Under the pieces are notes generated by a model. That model did no database searches. It was not told the origin of the DNA and worked only from the letters and a program-made list of their open reading frames with translations. From positions 930,001 through 994,000 of the forward strand of contig NZ_CP048407.1 in the NCBI RefSeq assembly GCF_003403315.2: a stretch of DNA of 64,000 nucleotides, read 5' to 3'. Below are positions 52,901-60,490 of the stretch, one piece after another. Numbering within the stretch: the stretch's first letter is position 1; the number at the start of each line of letters is the position of its first letter. The DNA comes from Thermaerobacter sp. PB12/4term. Lineage in GTDB: Bacteria > Bacillota > Sulfobacillia > Thermaerobacterales > Thermaerobacteraceae. A program made the position numbers and the translations under genes.

Positions 52901-53433
52901 AGTGGGCCATGGAGCGGGAGGTCCTGGGCATCGACGTCCACCGCCGGCACCTGCTGGCCATGCTCCGGGAGGTGCTGGAGGCCCGGGGCTACCGGCCGGC
53001 GGCGGCCCTCCGCGGGTTGCCGCCGGGCGCGCCGGTTCGGGCGGCGGGAATCCCCGTCCGGCCCCACCGCCCGCCCACCCGCAGCGGCCGGGTGATCGTG
53101 TTCCTGACCCTGGAAGACGAGACCGGGCTGGTGGACGTGACCGTCTTCGAGGAGGTATACCAGCGTTACGGGCGGTGGATCTTCACCGACCCGCCCGTGC
53201 CCCTGGCGGTAGAAGGTGTCCTGCAGGACCGGGACGGAGCCCGGGCCCTGCTGGCCCGGCGGGTGATCCCCCTGGCCGCCGCCCTGGTGGAAGGGGGGCG
53301 GCGGGCCCGGGGCCGCAGCGCCGGCAGGCCGGAAGGAGCGGTGGCGCGGTGGAGCGCCTCAGCGTCTATTACGACGGCTGGTGCCCCTGGTGTCGCCGGG
53401 CCGCCCGGTGGTGCCGGCGGCTCGACTGGCTGA
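49984..53433 (+). CDS. dnaE2: Error-prone DNA polymerase III alpha subunit
   Basis: 1149 residues. N-terminal PHP domain (FVHLHCHSAYSFLDG, LALTDHDN), then the palm with catalytic Asp pair in PDIDIDFDARYRD (about 438-449) and KLDLLPLRTLGAVEEA, fingers, a tandem helix-hairpin-helix region and an OB fold (GRVIVFLTLEDETGLVDVTVF). The size, the short C-terminus and the partner genes imuB and DUF6504 place it in the DnaE2 mutagenesis branch rather than the replicative DnaE. A Gly/Pro insert lies at about residues 78-115. It would copy damaged DNA with ImuB during SOS. The last 28 codons overlap the DCC gene in another frame. Confidence 0.93.
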   Translation: MFVHLHCHSAYSFLDGASPVQALVERAAALGMPALALTDHDNVAGAVEFDRAARAAGIKPIQGAEVTLLLDEPAGPAAGAGPGGARHAGGRPGTGGRPGGGGPGDAAPRPAAEGKSEPVTAHLVLLATGPQGYARLCRLLTRAHLDRPRGSPALSWTVLLEEVAPGGEPLAGHGLIALSGCRQGPVLQALLRGDRATALERARQLRDAFGRENFFLELQGGWLPGNRTLNRALADLAEHLGVGLVATNDVHYATRDRFAVHDLLACVRLGIPVDEPHPQRHLNADNDLKSPRAMARMFAGYPQALEATLAIAERCAPALPAGGVPRPAFPLPPGVRAEAYLREQVERGALWRYGRITPRIRQRLEHELSIIEKLQLADYFLLVWDVARYARQQGIRCAGRGSAADSAVAYCLGITDVDAIERGLLFERFLSLERAEQPDIDIDFDARYRDQVADYVEQRYGPEHVATVCTYQTYHARGALRDFGKVLGFPEAVIDRIAKRVPYYLSRQLGRALAEVPELRDLDLPRERLKRLVALCEAAAGLPRHMGTHLGGLVISRRPLSDLSPLQRSAKGRRILQFDKRGVEELGLVKLDLLPLRTLGAVEEAVRVIRRRTPSFDYDHIPLDDRATYRLLGTGETVGAFQLESPAQRALQPRLRPENLEDVVASVAIIRPGPIKGDMVEPFLARRRGREPVTYLHPKLEPILRKTWGVVLFQEQVIEIATAIAGFTPGEADRLRRVMTHARSPEEMEDIGRHFLRRARQQGVGEEVAQAIFRMIQGYASYGFCEAHAAAFGVTAYKTAYLLAHYPAEWYAALLSLQPMGYYPPNTLCVEAARRGIRILPLDVNASQVGFTATPGAVRIGLRAVKGLGDEPAAAIVAERERGGPFRHLMDFLLRLAARGGTAAGPVLDREQVAALIRAGAFDGLHANRRALLWGLDEALATARQAAGGGDLAQGLAAAWSPPVVADFPDLEKWAMEREVLGIDVHRRHLLAMLREVLEARGYRPAAALRGLPPGAPVRAAGIPVRPHRPPTRSGRVIVFLTLEDETGLVDVTVFEEVYQRYGRWIFTDPPVPLAVEGVLQDRDGARALLARRVIPLAAALVEGGRRARGRSAGRPEGAVARWSASASITTAGAPGVAGPPGGAGGSTG

Positions 53434-54023
53434 ACCGTCTTGACCTGTGTTCCTTCCGCCCGCCCGGCGCCATCCCGGATGCCACGCGGCCAGGCGGGGG
53501 ACCGGCAGGCTATCCGGCAGCGGGCTCGCCGGTGCGGCTCCCTCCGACGGCCGAGGGGCCGGAGGGGCCGGAGGCGTGCCCGCCCCTCAGCCCGCAACAA
53601 GCGGCCCAGGCGGAACAGGCCCTGCTGGCCCGGGGCCGGGACTCGGGCCGGTGGTACCAGGGCTTTGCCGCCGTCCAGGCCATCACCCTGCGGCTCCCCC
53701 TGCTCTGGCCCGCGGTGCCGGTCCTGGCGCTGCTGGGCCGTCTGGGGGCCGGACCCGCCCTCTACCGGATCCTGGCCCGGCACCGGCCGGTTCTGCTGCC
53801 CGTGCCCGGCGCCTGCCCGCTGCCCCGGCCCGTCCGGTGGTCCCCATCTCTGCCGGCCGGCCAGGCTTCGCGGACCGGCCGGATCTTCCGCCGTGGCCGG
53901 GATGCCCGGTGTTTCGGGGGCGCGGCGGCAGGATCTCCGGACCGGCGACAAGGACCTTTCCCCGTTCTGGCGAAGAGGGCACCTGTTTCCACGGTGTCCT
54001 GCCGCCGTTCCGGCAGGAGGTAG
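53349..54023 (+). CDS. DCC-family thiol-disulfide oxidoreductase-like protein (DUF393)
   Basis: 224 residues. The N-terminal YYDGWCPWCRRAARW carries the DGxCxxC motif of the DCC family, a thioredoxin-like fold; RLDLCSFRPP continues the family pattern, and WYQGFAAVQAITLRLPLLWPAVPVLALLG follows after a Pro-rich insert, ending in a variable tail. Redox role likely, substrate unknown. The GTG at 53349 has GGAAGGAG about twelve bases upstream and lies inside the 3' end of dnaE2 (85-nt overlap), suggesting coupled translation. Confidence 0.78.
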   Translation: MERLSVYYDGWCPWCRRAARWCRRLDWLNRLDLCSFRPPGAIPDATRPGGGPAGYPAAGSPVRLPPTAEGPEGPEACPPLSPQQAAQAEQALLARGRDSGRWYQGFAAVQAITLRLPLLWPAVPVLALLGRLGAGPALYRILARHRPVLLPVPGACPLPRPVRWSPSLPAGQASRTGRIFRRGRDARCFGGAAAGSPDRRQGPFPVLAKRAPVSTVSCRRSGRR

Positions 54024-54033
54024 CGGGATTCGC

Positions 54034-54495
54034 ATGTTCGACGTCGTCCTGGTGGCGCCCGAGATCGCTCCCAACACCGGCAATGTGGCCCGTACCTGCG
54101 CCGTGACCGGCGCCCGGCTCCACCTGGTGCGGCCCCTGGGGTTCCGGTTGAGCGACCGGCTGCTCAAGCGGGCGGGTCTGGACTACTGGGCTCACGTGGA
54201 ATGGCAGGTCCACGATACCTGGGATGATCTGCTGGCTGCCCTGCCCGGTGCCCGGTTCTGCTATCTGGACCCCCGTGGCAGCCTGTGGTATAGCCAGATG
54301 GACTTTGCTCCGGGAGACGTCCTGGTTTTCGGCAGCGAGTCGCGGGGCCTGCCGCCCGGCCTGGTGGAAGAGCGGCCGGGCCCGGTCCTGCGGGTGCCCA
54401 TGCGCCCGGGGCTCCGCTCTCTCAACCTGGCCAGCACGGTGGCCCTGGTGCTCTACGAGGCCTACCGGCAGCAGGGCTTTCCCGGGATGGCGTAA
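54034..54495 (+). CDS. trmL: tRNA (cytidine(34)-2'-O)-methyltransferase
   Basis: 153 residues, the standard TrmL size. The SPOUT trefoil knot motifs are present: LVAPEIAPNTGNVARTCAVTG at the N-terminus, HLVRPLGFRLSDRLLKRAGLDYW, LVFGSESRGLP and the knot VPMRPGLRSLNLASTVALVLYEAYRQ. The enzyme methylates the wobble nucleotide of tRNA-Leu using S-adenosylmethionine. AGGAGG lies upstream of the ATG. It begins 10 bp after the DCC gene, so it is probably in the same transcript. Confidence 0.94.
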   Translation: MFDVVLVAPEIAPNTGNVARTCAVTGARLHLVRPLGFRLSDRLLKRAGLDYWAHVEWQVHDTWDDLLAALPGARFCYLDPRGSLWYSQMDFAPGDVLVFGSESRGLPPGLVEERPGPVLRVPMRPGLRSLNLASTVALVLYEAYRQQGFPGMA

Positions 54496-54545
54496 TCTCC
54501 CCTGGAACGGGAATGCAAGGACGAGCTCTGCAAGGGGGAGGGCCC

Positions 54546-56369
54546 ATGCGGGGATTGCGGGTGGTGGCCGTACCCATCCGGGTCGAACCGGTACCCCATC
54601 TGGAGGCCGCGCGGGAGCGGCTCCTTTCGGCCCTGCTGGCCGGCTACCGGAAGCTGGCCGCCGCCGAGGTGGTGCGGCCCCACCCGCCGCGCCTGCTCCA
54701 CGGCGCTTCTACACCCCCGCCGGCCGGGGCACGGGAACCGGAGGGCCGGGAGCGCCGGTCCGGGGAACCCGCCGGATGGGAGCCGGTGCCGGGCGGTGGG
54801 GGGGCCGGGGCAACCGGGGGTCCTCCGTCCGATACGGGCAGCCTGGACCCGTCCCCGCCGGCCGGCGCCGGCGTTTCCGGAACATCCCAAGATCCGGCTG
54901 CTGCCGGTACGGCCCGAACCACCGCAAGGCGGGCGGCCGCCGGCGCCGGGGGAGCGCGGCTCCGTTCGACGCCGTGGCCGGCGGGACTGGTGGTCCTTTC
55001 CGGCCTGGGCGGGCTTTTGCCCCTAAGCGCCCTGGCGGGGGAGCCGCCCCGCTGGGATGGGCGGCTGGCCGCCCTGGCCCGCCAGTTCGGTGACGCCGCC
55101 GCGGAGGTCTGGTCCGAGTGGGCGGCCCAGGCCGCCCGGACCCTGGGGATCTACCTGTGCCCGGGGACGGTGGTGGTTCCCCAGGGCGAGGGGTTTGAGC
55201 ACGTAGCCCTGTGCTTCGGACCCGACGGCCGGCTCCTGGCGCGCCAGGCCCAGCTGCACGCCACGCCCGAGGAAGCGGCCCTGGGGCTGATACCCGGCGA
55301 CGACTGGACACCCTTCACCCTTGGCGGCTGGACGGCCTCCCTGGTGGTCGGACGGGACGGGTGGATTCCCGAGGTGGGCCGCTGGGCAAGCCTGGAGGGG
55401 GTGCGGCTGGTCCTCCACCCGGGCCACGCCCTGGATGCCGCCAGCCGGTGGGACCTAGCGGCAGGACCCTGGCAGGTGGTCCAGCAGACCCAGGTGTACT
55501 GGGTGCACGCGGCGCCGTCGGGGCAGGCGGGCACGCGCAACCTGGTGCCCCAGGCGGCCATCTTCGCACCTTGCGAGATCACCCCCGCGGGCCGCGGCTG
55601 GCTGGCCTGGGAAGACGGAGGCGAGCCGGCGGCTGCCGTCCTGGAGGCGCCGGCCCTGGCGGCGGTGCGGGAACAGTACCCCCTGGACCGCTACCTCCAC
55701 CCCGCGCTGTACCTGCGCCAGCTCCTGCCGGCCTACCGCCGGCTGGCAGGCGCTACGGGCATGGTGGAAGAGGGGCAGGCTGCGCCGGGTGATGGGGACG
55801 GGGGACCGGTAGATCCACCTCCAGCCCTCCCGGGCCTTTCCTCCGCCCCGGCCGCCGGCGAGCCGGCACCGCGGGATGCCGGGCGAGCACGCCGGCGCCC
55901 GGCCGGCAGGCGGCGCCGGCGAGCCCGCAGGGCGGGTCCCGCCGGTCTCCCTCAGCACGCCGGAGGTGCAGGGCGCACCGCCGCGGCCGGCGCCCCGCCC
56001 GCCGATGCGGCAGCCGCCCGGGAGCCCGGTAGAACGGCTCCCGTTGCTGCGTCACCGCCAGCGGCCCGGCCCGGGGAGGCGGAGCCGGCTTCCGCCACGG
56101 ACCCCGGGCCTGGCCCGGCGCCGTGCAACGGGCCGGAAGGGGCCGGCGGGCCACCGGCGTTTGGCCGCACCGCTGCCGGGCCTGCGACTGCACCGCCGGG
56201 AAGGAAGCGGCGGCGCAGGAAGCGGCGCCCCAGGGCGGCGCCAGCGCCCCATGGGACGGGGCCCGGCAACGGCGGCAACGGCATCCCGCCGGCCGGGGGG
56301 CAAGGAGGGAGCCCGGCTTCCAGCAGCGGAACCCAGCCCCTAGACGGTGACGGGACCGGGGGAGCGTGA
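54546..56369 (+). CDS. Nitrilase-fold pseudoenzyme with Arg/Pro/Ala-rich tail
   Basis: 607 residues. Its order of segments follows the carbon-nitrogen hydrolase encoded next: an RVVAVPIRVE opening strand, HVALCFGPDGRLLARQAQLHATPEEA, WTASLVVGRDGWIPEVGRWASLEGVRLVLHP, then RWDLAAGPWQVVQQTQVYWVHAAPSG. The catalytic Glu, Lys and Cys positions appear to read Gly/Leu, Gln (ARQAQLH) and Gly (VVGRDGW), so hydrolase activity is unlikely. About 100 residues after the first strand and 175 at the C-terminus are low complexity; the tail is basic. It may be a structural or regulatory partner of its neighbour, only 3 bp downstream. GGGGGAGGG precedes the ATG. Confidence 0.7.
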   Translation: MRGLRVVAVPIRVEPVPHLEAARERLLSALLAGYRKLAAAEVVRPHPPRLLHGASTPPPAGAREPEGRERRSGEPAGWEPVPGGGGAGATGGPPSDTGSLDPSPPAGAGVSGTSQDPAAAGTARTTARRAAAGAGGARLRSTPWPAGLVVLSGLGGLLPLSALAGEPPRWDGRLAALARQFGDAAAEVWSEWAAQAARTLGIYLCPGTVVVPQGEGFEHVALCFGPDGRLLARQAQLHATPEEAALGLIPGDDWTPFTLGGWTASLVVGRDGWIPEVGRWASLEGVRLVLHPGHALDAASRWDLAAGPWQVVQQTQVYWVHAAPSGQAGTRNLVPQAAIFAPCEITPAGRGWLAWEDGGEPAAAVLEAPALAAVREQYPLDRYLHPALYLRQLLPAYRRLAGATGMVEEGQAAPGDGDGGPVDPPPALPGLSSAPAAGEPAPRDAGRARRRPAGRRRRRARRAGPAGLPQHAGGAGRTAAAGAPPADAAAAREPGRTAPVAASPPAARPGEAEPASATDPGPGPAPCNGPEGAGGPPAFGRTAAGPATAPPGRKRRRRKRRPRAAPAPHGTGPGNGGNGIPPAGGQGGSPASSSGTQPLDGDGTGGA

Positions 56370-56372
56370 ACC

Positions 56373-57491
56373 ATGCCCGGCGGCATCTGGCAGGCGTTGC
56401 AGCAACAGGCCTTCCGGCTGATCCTGCGCTGGACGGCGCGGGGCGGCCCCCTGCGGCGGGCGGTGGCGGCCATGGGGATCCGGCGCAGCCCCAACCTGCA
56501 CCGGCTGGATCCGGCTCGGGTGCGGGTGGCGGCGGTGCAGCTGGAGCTGGACACCTTCCGCCGCCCGGAGGACTTCGCCCGCTGGGTGGCGCGGCCGCTG
56601 GGCGACGCCGTGGCCCGGGGTGCCCAGCTGGTCGCCTTTCCCGAGGACGTGGGGCTGGCGCTCCTTGGCCTGCTTCCCGGCTTCGAGCGGCTGGCCGCAG
56701 CCCCCTCACCCCAGGCCGCCCTGGCCGGCCTGGGAGACGTGGCGGTGGCCGATGTCTTCCGCTTCCTGGGCCCGGCGGTGGGCCGGATCTACCACACCAC
56801 CTTTTCCGCCCTGGCCCGGGCCCATGGGGTTTTTGTTCACGGCGGCAGCGTCATGCTCCCCCGGGGCCGCAACCTCTACAATTTCGGGTTCCTTTACGGG
56901 CCCGACGGCCGCCTCGTCGGGTGCCATGCCAAGGCCCACCTGCTGCCCATGGAGGCGGAGTGGGGTGTATGCCCCGGCGATTCCTTCGACGTGTACGACA
57001 CGGTGCTGGGCCGGATCGGCATTCCCGTGTGCATGGACGCCACCTATTTTGAGACCTTCCGCCTGCTGGCCCTGGCGGGCGCCGAAATGGTGGTCGTCCC
57101 CATCGCCAACCCGGAGCCGTACAACGAGTGGCATGCCCGGCGCGGAACCTGGGCCAGGGTCCAGGAGACCCCCGTCTACGGCATCGTTCCTGCCCTCGTG
57201 GGGCGGATCCTGGGCATCGAGCTGACGGGGCGGGCCGCAGTCTACGCACCCCTGCCGCTGACCCCGGCCGGCGATGGGGTCGTGGCGCAGGCGCGCACCT
57301 GGAATCGGGCCGAGGTGGTGCTGGCCGACGTGGATCTGGTGCGCTTGCGGGAATACCGCCGGCGCGCCGGTTTCCCGGGGTATTTGCGACCCGACCTCTA
57401 CGAGCGCTACCTGGAGCCGGCCTACCGCCGCTTGCGGGACCGGCGGGCGGCGGAATCCCCCTCCGGCCGGAGGGGCGAGGCTGCCGGCTAG
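56373..57491 (+). CDS. Carbon-nitrogen hydrolase (nitrilase superfamily)
   Basis: 372 residues. The catalytic triad is intact: E91 (LVAFPEDVG), K187 (CHAKAHLLPME) and C220 (IGIPVCMDATYFETFR). Other core strands are RVRVAAVQLELD, NFGFLYGPDGRLVG and EMVVVPIANPEPYNEWHARRG. It should hydrolyse an amide or nitrile bond; the branch with a long N-terminal extension is not one I can assign. The gene starts 3 bp after the nitrilase-fold pseudoenzyme, so the two are translated together and may form a mixed oligomer. Confidence 0.85.
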   Translation: MPGGIWQALQQQAFRLILRWTARGGPLRRAVAAMGIRRSPNLHRLDPARVRVAAVQLELDTFRRPEDFARWVARPLGDAVARGAQLVAFPEDVGLALLGLLPGFERLAAAPSPQAALAGLGDVAVADVFRFLGPAVGRIYHTTFSALARAHGVFVHGGSVMLPRGRNLYNFGFLYGPDGRLVGCHAKAHLLPMEAEWGVCPGDSFDVYDTVLGRIGIPVCMDATYFETFRLLALAGAEMVVVPIANPEPYNEWHARRGTWARVQETPVYGIVPALVGRILGIELTGRAAVYAPLPLTPAGDGVVAQARTWNRAEVVLADVDLVRLREYRRRAGFPGYLRPDLYERYLEPAYRRLRDRRAAESPSGRRGEAAG

Positions 57492-58008
57492 CGGGACGAA
57501 CCCGGCCCGCCCGGACAGGTCCCTGGGGCCCTGGCCGGTCCCGCCGCCGTGGGCCCGCCTTGCGGCGCCGGCGAGCGCCTCGGGGAGGTGGTCCAGGGTG
57601 GTGGCGGCGCCAAGCTGCCGCCGGCGCTCCGGCAATGTAGGGGCCCGGCTGCCCCAGCCCCGGCGCTGGGGCAGGTAGCAGGCCGTTCCCGAGCGTTCCC
57701 CGCCCGCCAGGCCGGGGGCGGGCAATCTTCCCCACGGCGCACGGCGCATACTTTCCCCCGCCGGAGAAAGGTTAGAACCGGTTCAGTCTGGTCACCGGCA
57801 ACACATGCACACCGGGTGGGACCCAGGCGGCCGGGCCAGCGCGGTGAGGGGGGACGAACCCGCCGTGAGGGCAGGGGCAACGACGGCTTCGGGCAGCGCG
57901 GGACGGACATGGGACCGGCAGGCCAGTCGCCGGGGTTGGCACGCTGGGCGAGGGGGCGGGCCGGCCGGTCGAGGGAGCGGAGCCGGGTCAGGGGACGGGC
58001 AGGTCCTG
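57492..58008. other. Intergenic region, 517 bp
   Basis: Contains the palindrome GAACCGGTTC at 57775-57784. A CATACTT word at 57748-57754 is close to the forespore sigma-G -10 consensus, but no matching -35 element was found. A frame open from 57805 runs into the lipoprotein gene but looks non-coding before 58009. Confidence 0.35.
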
Positions 58009-58539
58009 GTGCGCCGCATCCCCCCGCCGGGTAGCTTCCCGGTCTCCGGGCGCCGGGCCGCGGCGGTGGCCCTCCTCATTGCGGGAGGGCTGTGGCTCGG
58101 CGGCTGCGCCATGGGGGGCGGGGGCGGTGGTGGGGGCCAGGCCAAGCCGTCCCCCGAAGAGGTCCGCTATGCCGTTCGCCAGGAACTTCAGAGCCCGGAG
58201 ATGCAGGCGCAGATTCAGCAGATCATCACCCAGCAAGTCCAGATGCTGGCGGCTCAGCAGGTGCTGCTGACGCCTGAGGGCCAAAAGCAGCTGGTCCAGC
58301 AGTTGAAGACCGTGGCCAGCTCGCCCCAGGGCCAGATGGCGATGCAGACGGGCGTGCAGGAGTTCCTCCGCTCCCCCCAGGGCCAGCAGATGATCCGGCA
58401 GGCCGTCACCATGCAGCTGCAGCAAATGCTGAGCGGTGCCGGCGGCGGCGGTGGCGGCGGTGCCGGCGGCGGGGGTGGCGCCGGTGGCGGTGGCGGGGGC
58501 GGGATGGGCGGAGGCAGCGGTGGGGGCGGCGGGGGCTAA
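58009..58539 (+). CDS. GerD-like lipoprotein with polyglycine tail
   Basis: 176 residues. A signal peptide with lipobox (LLIAGGLWLGGC) gives a lipid-anchored Cys near residue 32, followed by a short Gly linker. The helical mid region repeats a pattern of SPE/TPE-Q-x-Q (LQSPEMQAQIQQ, LLTPEGQKQLVQQL, ASSPQGQMAMQ, LRSPQGQQMIRQ), like the spore germination lipoprotein GerD, whose helices assemble the germinosome. The last 35 residues are almost pure glycine, which GerD lacks. The GTG at 58009 is chosen for the signal peptide; upstream start options exist. A strong terminator follows. Confidence 0.6.
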   Translation: MRRIPPPGSFPVSGRRAAAVALLIAGGLWLGGCAMGGGGGGGGQAKPSPEEVRYAVRQELQSPEMQAQIQQIITQQVQMLAAQQVLLTPEGQKQLVQQLKTVASSPQGQMAMQTGVQEFLRSPQGQQMIRQAVTMQLQQMLSGAGGGGGGGAGGGGGAGGGGGGGMGGGSGGGGGG

Positions 58540-58618
58540 GCGGCTCCCGAAGCCCCTCCCCAAGCCGCTGAAGCCGCTCCGGAAGCCGCGGAAGCCGCTC
58601 CGGAGGAGAGAAAACAAG

Positions 58619-58646
58619 GGCCGGCTCCGCCGTCACGGAGCCGGCC
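58619..58646. terminator. Bidirectional terminator between convergent genes
   Basis: GGCCGGCTCCG (58619-58629) and its complement (58636-58646) form a perfect 11-bp stem with a 6-nt loop. On the minus strand it is followed by CTTGTTTTCTCT, a good T run for the gene ending at 58688; on the plus strand by ATACTCTTT for the GerD-like gene. Confidence 0.8.
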
Positions 58647-58687
58647 GGATACTCTTTGCATGCCCCGTCCTCAGGGAATCCCCGCCG

Positions 58688-59176
58688 TCAGGACCCTGGC
58701 GTGCCCGGTTCCGGCCGCCCTGCGGCATCCCGGCCGGTTTTTTCTCCGGCAGGGCGGGCTTGGGGCGGCTGCGGAGCAGGCGGGGTTTTCACCGAGGGTG
58801 TCACCACGCCGGCCCCCGGCGGGTCATTCTGCATCGATTGGGGCGCCGACCGGAACTCCTCGGGGTGGGTCGCAAACTGCTGGAACCCCACGCTGTTCGA
58901 CAGCGGATTGTAAGGCGCCGGGGTGTCGACCCCCTCGCCCTCACCGGCATGGACCCAGGCGGGTCCCCAGTGGCCGGCCGCCGCGGTGGTCAGGGGATTG
59001 AGCCCCTCGTCGGCGGCCGGGTTGGTTTGGGCCTCCGCAGGCCTGTGGGTGCCCTGCGGGGAACCGGTCCTCCCCGGGCCCGCCTGCCGGCGGGCGCCGG
59101 CCGGGTGTCCCTGCCCGGGAAGGCCATCTTGGGGCGTGGTGCGGGTGGGTTCGTCCCTGCGCTCGTGCTGGGGCAC
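58688..59176 (-). CDS. Hypothetical small protein
   Basis: 162 residues, hydrophilic, rich in Pro, Gln, Thr and His. No signal peptide or membrane segment. The most distinctive stretch is LNPLTTAAAGHWGPAWVHAGE through YNPLSNSVGFQQFATHPEEF, with two NPL motifs about 35 residues apart; it faintly recalls small spore-associated DUF families, but I cannot assign it. The GTG at 59176 has a perfect GGAGGTGAT five bases upstream, and a strong terminator follows the stop, so the gene is real. Confidence 0.65.
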   Translation of the reverse strand: MPQHERRDEPTRTTPQDGLPGQGHPAGARRQAGPGRTGSPQGTHRPAEAQTNPAADEGLNPLTTAAAGHWGPAWVHAGEGEGVDTPAPYNPLSNSVGFQQFATHPEEFRSAPQSMQNDPPGAGVVTPSVKTPPAPQPPQARPAGEKTGRDAAGRPEPGTPGS

Positions 59177-59391
59177 GGGATCACCTCCTGCCCCTAGCCT
59201 TCCCGGGAAGCGGCCGGGTCCTGCGGCCACCTTCCCGCTGCTCCGGCCCCGGGCGACGCCACCCCGGCCCCGGGCCGGCGCCGCCCGGTATGACCCCACC
59301 CCGCCCCCGTGCCGGCCCCGTCTGGTATGGCCCCGCCCCGCCGGCCGGGGCGGCGCCGCCCCACTTGAGGCGGGGGGTTGGGGCCAGCGCT
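59177..59391. repeat. Short GC-rich duplication between two minus-strand genes
   Basis: A unit of about 42 bp containing GGTATG-CCCC-CCCCGCC occurs twice (about 59288 and 59331), along with several CGGCCCCGGGCCGG words. No gene. Confidence 0.4.
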
Positions 59392-59712
59392 TCAGCCGAT
59401 GCCGAAGCCCGGTCCCAGGCCCTGGGGAGCGGACCAGTGCACTTCCAGGCCGTCGACCCGGCCCGCGGGAGGCCCTTGCCGCAGGGCCTCCACCAGGCGC
59501 TGGAGGGCCTCGGGTGTTCCCTCCGCCACCACGGTGACGGTGCCGTCGGCGTTGTTCCGGGCGAAGCCGCGCAAGCCGAGGTCCAGGGCACGGGACCGGG
59601 CAAAGGCCCGGTAGCCCACGCCCTGCACCAGGCCATGCACCGTGACCTCCAGGCGGGCCGCGCCTACCGCCGGTGCCCCCGCCTGCCCGCCCACGGGATG
59701 GACAGGATCCAT
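59392..59712 (-). CDS. acyP: Acylphosphatase
   Basis: 106 residues. The family signature VHGLVQGVGYRAFARSRALDLGLRGFARNNADGTVTVVAEG holds the catalytic Arg (GYRAF) and Asn (RNNADGTV). It hydrolyses carboxyl-phosphate bonds such as acetyl or aspartyl phosphate. The C-terminus is slightly variable. The ATG at 59712 follows GAGGTGG at the right spacing; upstream open frame is rejected because it lacks a site. It could share a transcript with the minus-strand gene at 58688. Confidence 0.93.
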   Translation of the reverse strand: MDPVHPVGGQAGAPAVGAARLEVTVHGLVQGVGYRAFARSRALDLGLRGFARNNADGTVTVVAEGTPEALQRLVEALRQGPPAGRVDGLEVHWSAPQGLGPGFGIG

Positions 59713-59951
59713 GTTCACCACCTCGTCTCCACTTTGCCACAGCGCGCCACCTTGCGCTCCCGGTGGGCCCGCGGCCGCGCCCGAGGCCGCTCGCCGCCAC
59801 GCCGCAGCCGCCACGGGCATTCCCGGCGGGCGCTCCGGGAGGGCCGGAGAGGGCGGAAGGGCGGATGGGGCTGCCCGGGCCAGCGGGTAACGGCCGGATG
59901 GCGGGGGGCACCCTAGGGACGGGCGCGGGCCGGGCAGGGAGGGGGAGCTGC

Positions 59952-60350
59952 GTGGACCACCAGGACAACGCCCGGCGCCCGGCGTGGCGCCGCCTGGAAG
60001 GCTGGGCGCCCCTCGTCGCAGGCGTCCTGACCGGCGGGGTGAACGGCCTGCTGGGGGTCGGCGGTGGAACCTTGCTGGTTCCGGCCCTGGTCTACTGGTT
60101 CGGAGTGCCGGATCACCGCGCCCACGGCACGTCCATCCTGGTGGTGGGGCTGACCTCCATCATCAGCGCCGCGGTCTATGCGGCGCGGGGGCTGGTCGAC
60201 TTGCAACTGGCGTGGCAGGTGGCCGCCGGTGGTATGGTGGGCGCGGCCCTGGGCGCGCGGTGGATGGAGCGGCTCCAGCCCCGGGGGCTGCGGCGCCTGT
60301 ACGGCTGGTTCCTCCTGCTCCTGGGCCTGCGGATGCTGGTGTTCGGCTGA
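59952..60350 (+). CDS. Half-size TauE/SafE (DUF81) membrane protein, first copy
   Basis: 132 residues with about four membrane helices. APLVAGVLTGGVNGLLGVGGGTLLVPALVYWFGVPDHRAHGTSILVVGLTSI is the first-repeat signature of TauE/SafE exporters, and the protein ends after one repeat unit (GWFLLLLGLRMLVFG). Full-size members contain two such repeats in about 250 residues. The next gene encodes a second half, so the transporter is probably a heterodimer exporting an organic or sulphur anion. The GTG at 59952 follows GGGAGGGGGAG. Confidence 0.85.
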   Translation: MDHQDNARRPAWRRLEGWAPLVAGVLTGGVNGLLGVGGGTLLVPALVYWFGVPDHRAHGTSILVVGLTSIISAAVYAARGLVDLQLAWQVAAGGMVGAALGARWMERLQPRGLRRLYGWFLLLLGLRMLVFG

Positions 60351-60490
60351 CGGGTGGTGAACCGGGCGGGGCCGCTTGCGGCCACCCGCGGCCACCCGCG
60401 GCGGCGGGCGCCCGCCCAGTATCGCCAGGGCCCCGGGGAGGACCTGGACCGGAGCAACGCGGGAGGGCGCGGAGGGGCGGTGAGGCGGGC

